From positions 3,844,916 to 3,908,915 of the forward strand of contig CM060064.1 in NCBI GenBank assembly GCA_030533445.1: 64,000 nucleotides of DNA, written 5' to 3'. Positions 1-9,933 of the stretch are shown in pieces (position 1 is the first letter of the stretch; every line of letters starts with the position of its first letter). The translations under genes and the position numbers were made by a program. The DNA is from Cyprinodon diabolis (lineage: Eukaryota; Chordata; Actinopteri; Cyprinodontiformes; Cyprinodontidae). The notes under the pieces are model-generated. The model made no database searches. It had not been told where the DNA came from and saw only the letters and a program-made list of their open reading frames with translations.

Positions 1-19
1 CGAAGTCCTTTTTTTTTTA

Positions 20-240
20 CAGCTTGGCACCAACTCAGCGCACACTCCCAATTGTACCAAAGGCTGGTTCAAGGACCTTGGAGTTCCTGTTTCTGATTGG
101 CTAGACCTGATCTAAAGCCCAAAGAGACTCTATGGACTGTTGTTAAGAAGAAGGTGAGATACACCAGAACAGAGAAGGCAGCTCTAAAAACAACCTGGGC
201 TTCAATCAGAACCACACAGAACTGCATCTACCACAGAGAT
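20..240 (+). pseudogene. Tc1/mariner transposase remnant (C-terminal part)
   Basis: This stretch aligns by eye with the C-terminal coding part of the intact Tc1 element at 17.6-19.2 kb. Shared blocks are a 'GGTTSAAGGACCWTGG' segment, a 'TATGGACTGTTGTTAAGAAGAAG' counterpart of the ENLWGIVKKK coding block, 'ATACACCAGA', and 'AACCTGGGCT'. Stops interrupt the frame and the region around the catalytic Glu is decayed, so it is a dead relic. Only the 3' half is inside the window; no terminal repeat was found. Confidence 0.55.
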
Positions 241-399
241 GGCATCCGTATGTGATGCATGGCATACAGAGAAATGGAAATACTTTCAGGAATGTGACAT
301 TTTGTTCCAAATGTGAAATTCTATTTTCTTGAAACGTGGAAATGTGGGTTTTCTTTGTGAACTAGTCCAGTTTCCGTCAGGCTTATCTCTGCTGTGGTT

Positions 400-665
400 T
401 AGAGGGGTGCAATGGGTGAGAGGCGGAGTGCACCCTGGGCAGGTCGCCAGTCCATTGCAGCGCAACCAACCATTCACACACACGCACTCACACCTGAGGA
501 CAATTTAGAGAAGCCAGTTAACCTAACAGTCATGATTTTGGACTGTGGGAGGAAGCCGGAGTACCTGGCGAAAATCCACACATGCTCAGGGAGAACATGG
601 AATCGAACCCAGAACCTTCTTGCTGTAAGGCAGCAGTGTTACCCACTGCTCCACTGTGCAGCCCC
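400..665 (-). repeat. tRNA-derived SINE copy, minus orientation
   Basis: Read on the minus strand, it begins with a GCTGCACAGTGGAGCAGTGG head, which resembles a tRNA A box. About 50 bp later it has GGGTTCGATTCC, a good RNA polymerase III B box. A body about 200 bp long follows and ends in the common fish 'CAGGGTGCACTCCGCCTCTCACCC' region. It lies head to head with the next copy, about 70 bp away. Confidence 0.6.
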
Positions 666-737
666 TTAGTGAACCACAATCATCAGTATCAAAAGGAAAT
701 TAAACCTTGAAATATTTGACTCTGTAGAGTACATATA

Positions 738-935
738 GTGCTGCACGGTGGAGCAGTGGTTAGTGTTGCTGCCTTGCAGTGTGTGTGTTTGTCTCTGTGT
801 TGCCCTGCCATGGACTGGAGATCTGTCCAGGTTGGACCCCCCCCTCTCGCCCGTAGACAGCTGGAGATAGGCACCGCCTCCACCGCGACCCTGGCAGGGA
901 CTATACGGGAGAAAATGGATGGATTGATGGACGTA
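738..935 (+). repeat. tRNA-derived SINE copy, plus orientation, internally deleted
   Basis: It has the same head as the preceding copy (TGCTGCACGGTGGAGCAGTG) but lacks the B-box region. It rejoins the family at GTTGCCCTGCCATGGACTGG and ends in AGAAAATGGATGGATTGATGG, the GATG-type tail shared with Rex3/RTE LINEs. That tail suggests mobilisation by an RTE enzyme, which is an inference from the shared 3' end. Confidence 0.6.
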
Positions 936-1225
936 CATATAAACTTTATTTAAAAAGGATTATTGTACAGTTTGAACATAAATGGCAAAGATGCTTTAAT
1001 CACTACATACTTTAGAACCAGCTATCATGGGATCCCTCATTATTAGAAGACGCTGTTTAATAATTACTAAATGTGCCTTTTAAGCTCTAAGCTTGGAGTC
1101 TATCAAATGTCGTCATTCTTTCATGACAATCTCCATGACAACGACTATTTTGGCAAAGATGCCATGGAAAATAAATAATGAAAACCTTTTATTTTTATAC
1201 TTGTTTTTCTACTCTTCCTACCAAC

Positions 1226-1419
1226 CTTCCATCCAGATGTTGTGGGGATCATTTGTTTCACAGCTGCATTCTTGTGAAGCTCCACTCTGCCGCTTTGTTG
1301 GAGATACTCAGTGATCGCTTCTGGGAAGGTTTCTACTCCCCTCCTTAGAGACCATTGAGCCCAGGACTCCTTCTTCGCTCTCTGGGCCAAATTACCAGGA
1401 GGGATCACAGGAGCTGACC
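1226..1419 (-). CDS. ppox: ppox coding exon 6
   Basis: There are 194 nt encoding [13 protein letters not shown] to [24 protein letters not shown] aligns with WSQWSLRGGLEMLPQAL. The acceptor is CCACAG|GG and the donor GGAAG|GTTGGT, in phase 0. The next exon is outside the window. Confidence 0.9.
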
Positions 1420-4400
1420 CTGTGGAGGTTTCAGACCTGTCATCTTTGTTCAATCAAACTTTTCAGATAACATACAGCAAATAAAAGTTCCCTGTTTGCT
1501 AAACAAACAGGGAACTGGAGGTTTGCCACAGTACTGGGTGGACAAATGGTTTGACGCTCTAAGTTTGAAAAACGTAGCTGTCATTATGCTGCATTCACTG
1601 GCAACTGGGAACTTTCATTTCAGATCTTCCATAAAGGAATGAGGAAAAGGTCCACAATAAGTTGGACTTATGCAAACCAGCAGCTTAAGCCAGACACACA
1701 CTTTATGATTTTTCTTGCTCTTTTAAGGCCGATTCTCCAGTTGTGCGAGAATTTTTCCATCAGGCCGACTTTCAGCCTGATGGTGCGTGGTGTAGAGTAC
1801 AGGGCGTAATGAGGGGCGATCAGCCTCTAATGACCACCTCCCAACAGGAATCAAAAGGTTGGGAGAAAATCAGACATGTTTGAAATTCAGTCGGCCGTCG
1901 TAAGGTGGTCGAGGGTAAATCGGTCAGTGGGCAAACAAGGATTCTTCTTCTTTTCAGAGGAAAACACAGCAGCATGTCGGGGGTGCAATGAGTGAAAGTT
2001 CTTTCTGTAAAACTGACAGACCGTAGTAGCCACGTTTGCTCAGCCATGTCTTTGTCCAAATACGTCGTCTCCTTTCCTTTTTAGGGCTTTCAGCACAAAA
2101 TTGCCCAAATTCCCAAGGCAGCGCGTTTCACTCTAATGAGCTTCATGTTCCTCTTCTACTCGTTTGGCTTCCAGATAGACAAGTCCGAGTAGCGCCATCT
2201 CACTGTGGAGCTGAGTCCCACCTGGTTTTTAGACGTACAGTGTGAGCAGGTAGGTCGCATCAGAGCGCCGGGTCGCACAGTGTGAGAACAAACATTGCGA
2301 GCTGTGATCTTATACTGTACGACGAAACACTGCAGTTTCATCGTACGGTGTGAGCTGTAGCTGCGTGCAATGATAAAATCCTACAGTGTACCCCTGGCTT
2401 TAGAAGGTAAAGATGAATGCTGGTTATCACTCATCTGAGATGTTTTAAGACAAAAAAAGAGGGATGTTTAATACCTGCTGTAATATAAAATAATTGATCT
2501 ACATTTTGAGTGCTATGGTAACACTCAGCATCATAGAGATATACGACTCAGAGAATGAATTGATGTACCTGAGCTCAGCAGCATGCCCAGAGTCAGGGAA
2601 CCTCTCTGCTGCTCAGCGTTGTAGAGGGCAGGGAAGCAGGAGCGCACACTCAGCTTCTTACAGTCACCCGCAAACACACCCCGACACATGCTGTCAATGG
2701 CTATGTCTGCCACCTGAACACAAAGGAAACATGATCTAAGGAAGTTATTTAAAATAAAAAATAAGCTAATCAGGCCTGAAATGTGTCTTATTAATCTGTC
2801 ATAATGGACGCCTGAACAGACTCAGCTTCTGTAACAACATATTAAAAAACGGGTCCCAGCGTTCACTGCACGATTCTTTTCTTTACCTGTTTGACCAGTT
2901 TTGCCACTAGGAGAATCAGTGCAGTCACATGGACGTATGCTTAACACCTAAGAGGAAGTGGACTAATGTTTCAATGAACTCCTCTAAGAGATTTGCATCA
3001 GCTTCAAACACTGTTATTGCCGAGGCTTGTACTGACCCAGGAAACAGCATTCCTCTGACATGAGAGGCTGCAGCTATAAACCAGCATATGCGAAGCGATA
3101 ACGATCTAGAAACATTTCTTTATATCTTTAAAATGATAGAGGCACAAACGAAAATTTAGCTGCACAAACGTAGCACAAACGTTTGACACCAATTTCATCT
3201 GATTTGAAGAAGGGGGCTGGTTGACCTTTTGACCTTTACCTTACCATTAAAACCTGTGCCAAAGCAGCACAAATGGAAATTTTTGCTGCACAAACCAGCA
3301 CAAACGGCGTTGAGTTAATTGACACCCATTTTGTCTGATTTGAAGAAGGTGGCGGGGCTTGTTGACCTTTGATGACCTCTAGAAACATCTTTAACCTACA
3401 TGATCTGCAAAGCAGAATCCAGACAGTCAAGCTCTCCTCACCTCCTTTCCAAGCCTCCTAGAGACGAATGAATGGATGGACTCGTCTGCTTCTTTTCCTT
3501 TTTTTACCAGGAACTCCTTCATTAAACTGAACGCCAGTGGACGGGAGAACGGAGGGACTGTTTGAAAAATTGTCCTGAAGAAAACACAAATAAACATTAA
3601 TAAAAAAAGAGAATGTGATCAATCTAATTCTCTACCTCTCTGACCATCTCTTTACCTCATCTCAGAGGGCAGCCGGTGAAGCTGTCCGTTGATGTACAGG
3701 AACCGGTTCTTAGAGGCATCATGGCTGTAGGAAACTGGAAGAATTTCTCCATCCAGACCCAGAGCTTCCACCTGCCACACAGAAACAAGTCATTATATGA
3801 CAACAGCTGTAGATTCATTCATCAGTTCAATGCTGTGAGCTGCAGGCAACATCCAGGGTTCATTTATTGATATTGATTACATTACATTACATTGATTACA
3901 TACATTATTATTGACTTTGATTGATTGATTTATTTCACCTTTCTGTAAAATTCATCTTTAGGTTTTTTGCTTCTGAATTATTTACTTTAACCTTTAATAA
4001 TACAAAGAAATAAAAGATTATAATTTTGTGGGTGAGAAATCCTCAAATTGTAAAAAGGATCTGCACCCAGAGAAACACACAATAAAGTTAGGAGACGCAG
4101 AACAGGTCAGAATTTTCAAGTTAAAGGAAAAGTCCGCCAATATTCAGAATTCAAACTTCTGAAAGTTCTTTAAATATGAAATTATTACAATTAATGATCA
4201 GTGTTTTTAATTCAGAGTAATTCTCATCTGAATGTGCTTTACTGGAGGCATCCATGTTTGTCAAAGAACACTACTGCCACCTACTGGTTTTTGACGTCAC
4301 GGTGCGGTATCGGCTGTTGATCAAGTCCCAGTGCTGTATCTGGTGTTTGTCACAACGCGCTATTATCCAAGTCATCTTGAAAACATTCTTCTTCCAAATG

Positions 4401-5627
4401 TTGGCTACATATTACGGGTTTTTTCTCTGGCCAGAAGTTCAGTGGCAAATCCTCCCTCTTCAAGTTGGCGATCCAACAACTTTTTATTCCCCCCACTTTT
4501 ACCCGATGTGGAGGGAGGTGTTACTATATTTGGGCAAAATGGCCGCTCCGAGACTCTGTGATCACAACGAAAAATATTGTTTTTATTTTTTTACTGATTA
4601 ACACTAAATTCATTAAATTACCGTGAACGTTTTAGTTTAAGGTATAAATAATAATCCATTGATTATTCCTTGCAGACTGGACTTCTCCTTTAACATACAT
4701 GATGCCACATCCTGTGAGGCTGTCATCTCCCAGGTTGTCTGCTCTATTAGCTAAATCAAAGTTTACTCCTTCCGTTCCTGTTACATAATTCCCTCCTGAT
4801 CTGTTTATCAAATATAAAACAAGTGGCGTTACCATGGTTTCCTCCTTTGGATCTAAAATCCATATAGAAAAACTGCAGCAATAAGCAGCCTTCATGGGTT
4901 AATGATGCAAACAAGCAGCAGGTGCCACATAACCACTGAGGTGTTACCAACCATATTGAGTGTGTTGCGTCCCACTGCTCCGGCGGGTCGGATCCCCCTC
5001 GGTCCCAGTTCAAAGACCGCTCCATCGGACCGCCTCAGCGACCAGAGCCAGCCGCCAAAACGACTGCTGGACTCCAAAACGATTACCTGTACATTGATGG
5101 CAGATCAACACATTTTAATGTTCTGGAATTACAACACAAAGCATAATTTCTAAAGTCAAGAAGTTTGATTAAACAAAAATCTATTCAAAGGTTAAAAAAT
5201 AAGCTTTGTAGAGATCTTCTATTTAAGAGAGAGGTGATACTTTATCCATTTATCCAACCAACAGCTAACCCCAAACCTATTCAAACACCCGCTGTAGCTA
5301 CCAGATCTGCCAGGGTCCTGCTTCCTGCCAGGGACGTTACGCCACCTGATTGGCTGAACGTATCATTGTGGTTGCCCAGACAACGTTAATAACATCACGC
5401 ACGCCCGTGTGCCGAGTCAGAGCATCTGTAGCGTTAGCGTGTCTAATGAGTTTTACCTGATTGATAAAAAACTGAAATAAATCTGTTTCTGGGGAACAAA
5501 GTAACTGTTAGACCCTGATATGAATGGGGAGAGCTGGGTAGCGCTGTGGCTAACTGTGCTCAGTAGCTAAGAGGTTAGCCTCCTTTAGCTCGCTCAGTTA
5601 GCCATATTAAGCTACACTACTTTTCAA

Positions 5628-5662
<35 letters not shown>

Positions 5663-6258
5663 ATTATTAGTTACTCCAACATTCAATATTCTTTTCGCAG
5701 ATATTTCCTGAAAAATGAGTTCTGCCTTTATTATTAATGGTCAGAGTATCAATTTTAGCCCCCCTCTGTCCTGGTCCTGGGACAATTGACCAGTTTGTCC
5801 CCCCTGTCAGCGGGCATGATCCCAGTTTTCCAAAATAGGATCTATTACCAGGATGTTCTTCCTGTTTCTTCCAGAGGAAACTCAACCCTGAGGCATGATG
5901 TAAAAAAAAAACACATCCATAACAGTGAAACTACTGAACAGCTACACAGGAACAATGAACCACGTTTTTTTAATAACATCTGGATGCTTCTTTCTTTCTA
6001 AATGTATTAATTTCACCGTTTTCTCATATTGGTTTTATTCCAGTTTATTTGACAGTGAAAGGTTTCACATCATCATTCACATCAATTTGGAAGTTTTCAC
6101 CGAGATACTGCCCTAAATCAATAAGGACTTTATGAAATGAGTGTAAAACTGGTGTTTGCTGCGTTACCTTGGTAACCTGGGGGTTCTTGCACAGGTAAAA
6201 CGATGCGGCCAACCCCCCGATGCCTCCTCCAAGGACTGCTACTGTTTTCATTGGCTGA
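1226..6258 (-). CDS. ppox: Protoporphyrinogen oxidase gene, 5' six coding exons (3' part off the window)
   Basis: PPOX oxidises protoporphyrinogen IX to protoporphyrin IX, the penultimate step of haem synthesis. It is an FAD flavoprotein on the outer face of the inner mitochondrial membrane. Six exons (84, 135, 116, 133, 145 and 194 coding nt) join in phase to 269 codons with no stop, against about 477 residues in vertebrate PPOX. Visible hallmarks are the N-terminal dinucleotide-binding [14 protein letters not shown], then ESSSRFGGW, then [13 protein letters not shown], then [20 protein letters not shown], then [14 protein letters not shown]. All junctions are GT-AG. Exon 1 is preceded by an acceptor (TTTTTCAG at 6259-6266) seven bases before the ATG, so a further non-coding 5' exon must lie to the right; I could not place it. 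Every intron of this part holds transposon debris. The remaining exons lie left of position 1, because nothing in 1-1225 resembles the rest of the protein. Confidence 0.95.
1684..2404. mobile_element. Inverted-repeat MITE in ppox intron
   Basis: The left end, TTAAGCCAGACACACACTTT followed by ATGATTTT, pairs with the reverse complement of the right end (CTAAAGCCAGGGGTACACTG followed by TAGGATTTT). That gives imperfect terminal inverted repeats of about 30 bp. The inside repeats 'TACGGTGTGAG' motifs and has no credible transposase. The superfamily is not settled because I found no clear target duplication. Confidence 0.5.
2569..2713 (-). CDS. ppox: ppox coding exon 5
   Basis: There are 145 nt encoding [16 protein letters not shown] to LTLGMLLSS plus one base. 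It matches the conserved LAMDSLCRGVFAG.SRELSIRSCFPSLF block. The donor is CTCAG|GTACAT. Confidence 0.93.
3442..3574 (-). CDS. ppox: ppox coding exon 4
   Basis: There are 133 nt. The first base completes an Arg codon, followed by [15 protein letters not shown] to [11 protein letters not shown]. The match is to PPFSKP..ETVHSFAQRRLGPE in mammals. The acceptor is CTTCAG|G and the donor GGAG|GTGAGG. Confidence 0.92.
3656..3771 (-). CDS. ppox: ppox coding exon 3
   Basis: There are 116 nt encoding [18 protein letters not shown] to LHRLPSEM plus two bases. The block [16 protein letters not shown] matches AQNRFLYVGGALHALP of the mammalian protein. The donor is ATGAG|GTAAAG. Confidence 0.92.
4121..4693 (-). 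mobile_element. T2/Kolobok-type MITE copy 1 (THAP family), deleted
   Basis: It is bounded by TTAA on both sides (4121-4124 and 4690-4693). The left end is AGGAAAAGTCC and the right end read inward is AGGAGAAGTCC. A TTAA duplication with AGGRR ends is the signature of Xenopus T2 MITEs and Kolobok transposons. The minus strand carries part of a THAP zinc finger ([18 protein letters not shown] region at about 4360-4440). The zinc-finger start is deleted between about 4504 and 4509 relative to the copy at 31.8-32.6 kb. Confidence 0.7.
4952..5086 (-). CDS. ppox: ppox coding exon 2
   Basis: There are 45 codons, [12 protein letters not shown] to GRNTLNM, phase 0 at both ends. The acceptor is TGTACAG|GTAATC and the donor ATATG|GTTGGT. 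It contains the family motif [13 protein letters not shown]. An alternative donor four bases downstream (GGTTG|GTAAC) would break the phase with exon 3. Confidence 0.92.
5291..5625 (+). repeat. GTAGGTACCAGATCTGC-family repeat, copy 1 (3' truncated)
   Basis: It starts CTGTAGCTACCAGATCTGCC and shares, in order, GATTGGCTGAACG, GTGGTTGCCCAGACAACG, GTGTGCCGAGTCAG, GAGCTGGGTAGCGCTGTGGC and GCTCAGTTAGCCATATTAAG with the copies at 25.7 and 34.9 kb. The right half is missing where an AT repeat begins. It lies in ppox intron 1. Confidence 0.6.
5630..5659. repeat. (TA)n microsatellite
   Basis: About fifteen uninterrupted TA units follow the truncated end of the preceding repeat. Confidence 0.9.
6168..6251 (-). 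CDS. ppox: ppox coding exon 1
   Basis: There are 28 codons, MKTVAVLG to NPQVTK, ending in phase 0 at donor AAG|GTAACG. The start was chosen because [10 protein letters not shown] aligns with the MGRTVVVLGGG start of the mammalian enzyme; an in-frame upstream ATG lies beyond the 3' splice site in the intron. It carries the FAD-binding GxGxxG. Confidence 0.93.
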
Positions 6259-6419
6259 CTGAAAAACAACAACATCTGATGAGAACAGAGCTCTGCAGCG
6301 AGTCGACGCCTTGCAGGGTGTGTCGTCTAAAGACGGCCTGATAACAATGATAGGAAGAGCAGTTGCATTATCAGAGGAGGGCTTCTGGCAGCCAACCGTC
6401 AGTCATGCTGTCCACAAAG

Positions 6420-6735
6420 TTCAATTCAGTTTATGTCTATAGCACTAATTCACATCATGTCATCTCAGGTCACTTTCCAGTTCACCAGATCATTCAGTCA
6501 AATTGATTCAAAGTTTTCTATCCAAGGAAAACCAGTTGATTGCATCGACTCATTGACTCAAATACAATCCCTCACACTAAGCATGCTTGTAGCGACAGTG
6601 GAGAGGAAAAACTCCCTTTGAACAGGAAGGAACCTCCGGCAGAACCAGGCTCAGTGTGAGCGGCATCTGCTGAGGCCCACTGGGGTTCAAGGAGACAGAA
6701 GCAGAGAGTCAGTCTGATATGGTGCTGGAGCCGAC
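6420..6735 (-). repeat. GGCGCTATAGAAATAAA-tail interspersed repeat, copy 1
   Basis: Minus-strand copy of a family seen at least nine times here. Its order is CTGCTGAGGCCCACTGGGG, a GAGGTTCCTTCCTGTTC block, GGGAGTTTTTCCTCTCCACT, GCATGCTTAGTGTGAGGGAT, and a 3' tail ...CTATAGACATAAACTGAATTG. The tail resembles the 3' ends of L2-clade LINEs and SINEs that share them; that assignment is an inference. Confidence 0.6.
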
Positions 6736-7235
6736 CGATCAAAGATTTCCATTCTGTCACATTCCTCTTCCCTTGGGAGCTGGTCATGCCTTTAAATAAG
6801 AGCACTGGCCTATGAGCTCGCTGGCGTCATTTGAACAGATCTGTGTTCCAGCGTGGTTCTGCAGCTTGGTCCCCTGCATTGCTCTGATCCAAACAATCAA
6901 AGAATGAGCGTCTGCAGCAGAAAGCTGCTGGATGCTCTATGTCTCCCTAGGTTCTGTTGGACAGCGCCACATCCGTCAGCAAAAACAAAGCATCTTACAG
7001 TCAGGACAAAATAGAACAAACTGGGAAAACAAAAGCTGGAATAAACATACAGAAGAATAATAAATCATATTTTAAGGAACCTGAAAACATGTTGGGAACA
7101 TTTGGAACATACATTTAGGAAAACAGTGGGAAAAATATTGGAACTGATAAATAAAAGACAAAACTCTTCACTGAAAGGGACTGTGGAGGGAAATAAACAG
7201 AGATCATCGGCCGCCGTCCGCCATGAATGAAACAT

Positions 7236-7560
7236 GTACTTCGTCTAACAGAGCTCAGCAGATTCTCAATCCAAAAAAGTTAAAAACACTCCTCCGGACT
7301 TTGTTTCCACGTTTGAAGATGTTTCTCTTCCATCAAGGAAGATATTTCAATTCAAAATGTCAGAAATACGTTGAGTTCCAGGTTTTATACAACAGCCCAA
7401 CAAAGCCTTGTTTTGGCTTAGAAAACATGTAAACTGTAACAGACGAATGGGTCCGCCCCTTTGGAATGGGGGTTGGAAACAAAGACCAGTGGATTGAACT
7501 TTTTTGGAACAACATAACCAGGATGACTGAGAATCTTCACCAGCATGGTGAGCTCAGCAG
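7236..7560. repeat. Interspersed repeat family D, copy 1, in hairpin arrangement
   Basis: Positions 7258-7480 are the reverse complement of the block at 21.55-21.72 kb (CTGGATGGAAGAGAAACGTC, TTGGTTTTAGAAAACATG-like, CATTCCAAAGGGG). They are followed at once by the plus-oriented tail 'GGATGACTGAGAATCTTCAC' of the same family. Such inverted partial duplications are common for Penelope-like elements, but I cannot confirm the class. The hAT element at 7587 is inserted at its right edge. Confidence 0.45.
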
Positions 7561-7586
7561 ATGTTCAGAACCTCCTCGGCCACAGC

Positions 7587-8796
7587 CAGTGTTGGGCACG
7601 TTACTTTGAAAAAGTAATTAGTTATAGTTACTAGTTACTTTTCCCAAAAAGTAACTGAGTTACTAACTGAGTTACTCCACAATAAAAGTAACTAGTTACT
7701 AGTAAAAGTAACTATTGCGTTTCTCGCCCCGTAACCCTCACCACCCAGCCCCCACCTTCTCGCCGTGTGTTTCAAAGCCAGCTGAATAGAGCGGACGACA
7801 AAGACAAGAACCTGCAGAGAGTTTTGCATTTATTGCAACTCAACGTAAATGACATCAGGGGGGAACGCCATGTGAAGTTTTTAACAGGGCATTCAGATCT
7901 GGTGAAATTAATAACTGGGGATGAAATCCTGTGTGTTTGGGTTGTTATAGATGCTGCAACATCTATCTATCTAGATGTATGTGTGTGACATAAAATATGG
8001 ATCTCCATCCCTGCCACAAAGGCCATCAAATAATGTTTAAAATAAAAAATACAGTAGGTTGAGAAGGCAGAGTATCCATCCATCCATCCATCCATCCATC
8101 CAGATTTCTCCCTTTCTCCATATAGGCTATCATTTCTGGCTGTTGTCAGGTTAATCATTTGATCGTTCCCGCTCTCCATAGTTCTCCTGTGGCGCGAGCA
8201 CAGGGCGACTGTTGCGCGCCTTTAGCGAGCATGCGCGTTTCCTGTCGCTTGCGCGGTGACTCGTGCTCGACGCAGCTCGACGTAACACCGGTATTTCCAT
8301 CAGGGAAACGCTGTTTTGCTGCTGGAGTCATCCTCACTCTCCATCTCTCTGTGTGTGCTGTACGTTAACACCCGCCAGCGGAAACACCCACCTACCCAAC
8401 TGACAGACGGAATCTCACTATACATCAGCCATTCTCATCCTCCCCTCTCTCATGACAAGGCGCGCACCTCTGGATGACCTAAAAAAATTATCTTTAATAT
8501 CTCTTAAACAAAAGTAGCACAAACAATATTTTTTTCTGCACAAATCTGCACTAACCATTCAGTCTATTTGCAGAGTTTTTTGACGTGGGTGGGGTGTCAG
8601 CTTCACGCAGCTGCGCACGAGTCCTATCATGAAAAAAGGTTCATTGTGCGACCTGAGTAACGCGCAGTAACGGGGTGTCTGCAATGGTAACTGCGTTATA
8701 GTTACAGTCAAAGTAATTAGTTAGATTACTCGTTACTAAAACAAGGTAACGGCATTAGTAATGCCGTTACTTTCAACGCCGTTAGTCCCATCACTG
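7587..8796. mobile_element. Non-autonomous hAT-type element with perfect 8-bp target duplication
   Basis: The ends are CAGTGTTGGG...CCCATCACTG, the CAGNGNTGGG type of hAT elements. They are flanked by the identical 8 bases GCCACAGC at 7579-7586 and 8797-8804. The terminal 150 bp on each side are made of GTTACTTTTAGTTACTAGTTAC-type motifs; the middle is more GC-rich and holds a short (CCAT)n run at about 8070-8100. I see no hAT transposase domain, so it is a non-autonomous copy moved in trans. Confidence 0.85.
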
Positions 8797-8841
8797 GCCA
8801 CAGCAGACGGTCATCTGTCCAATCAGACCAAAGCCGAACCC

Positions 8842-9420
8842 ATTATCATCATCATCATCACCATCATCACCACCATTATCATCATCATCATCACCACCAT
8901 TATCATCATCATCATCACCACCACCATTATCATCATTATCATCATCACCACCACCATTATCATCATCATCATCACCACCACCATTATCATCATCACCATT
9001 ATCATCATCACCACCATTATCATCACCATCCCCACCATTATCATCATCACCATCATCACCACCATTATCATCATCACCATCATCACCACCATTATCATCA
9101 TCATCATCACCACCACCACCATTATCATCATCACCATCATCACCACCATTATCATCATCATCATCACCACCATTATCATCATCATCACCACCACCATTAT
9201 CATCATCACCATCATCATCATCATCATCATCACCACCATTATCATCATCATCATCACCACCATCACCATTATACTCATCATCATCACCACCATCACCATT
9301 ATCATCATCACCATCATCACCACCATTATCATCATCATCATCACCACCACCATTATCATCATCACCATCATCACCACCATCATCATCATCATCATCATCA
9401 TCACCATCATCATCATACTC
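8842..9420. repeat. (ATC)n / (ACC)n trinucleotide tract, about 580 bp
   Basis: Nearly pure ATC units are interspersed with ACC units in a recurring ATCATCATCACCACCATT pattern, which suggests growth by duplication of longer blocks. Because the period is three, long stop-free frames run through it on both strands (poly-Ile/Thr and poly-Met/Val). They are by-products of the repeat, not genes. Confidence 0.95.
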
Positions 9421-9478
9421 AGCAGCAGAAGCATCTAATTAAGAGAAGATAATCCAAGCTGGGATGCTAAAGTTGGTC

Positions 9479-9487
9479 TTTGATTCG
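9479..9487. other. Left copy of 9-bp target-site duplication
   Basis: The bases TTTGATTCG lie immediately outside the left tip and are identical to 17529-17537. Confidence 0.85.
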
Positions 9488-9933
9488 ACCGCGGTGAAGT
9501 TAGTTTTACGTTGGATATTCGACAGACATTCAAACCACTTCTTCCTGTGGTTAATTCTCTTCTTCCCCACGGGAAAACCTCTCCTTTGCTCCTGGTACAC
9601 TGCGATCGGAGCAAGCCGCTCCAACACTTCAAGTGCACCCTTATTAGAGACTTTACAGTAAAAACACGGCGAGTGAAAACGGCATTGTGTAAGAGCTTCC
9701 TGTTTTCAAAACAAAACTGTATGCCTAGATTTTGAAGCCAAGAAGCTATCAAACAAGAAGGTTTATATTGGTCATATTTACAACATTTTTTTACATATTT
9801 AGAAATTTCATATTAAAACTAAATGGTGTATCTCATTAAATCAGTGTAGTACCATGATTTCTTATAGATTTTGTGTCAATCCATCACAAAAACTGGAACA
9901 TATTCAGCAAAACTGCCAATATCTACACATAGA

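Noticed and set aside
1093..1314. 73-codon plus-strand frame
   Set aside because: It overlaps ppox exon 6 in antisense; the minus-strand frame has family motifs and splice sites.
8761..9438. 225-codon plus-strand and 203-codon minus-strand open frames
   Set aside because: They are the translation of the ATC/ACC microsatellite (poly-Ile/Thr and poly-Met/Val); no period-three repeat contains stops here.
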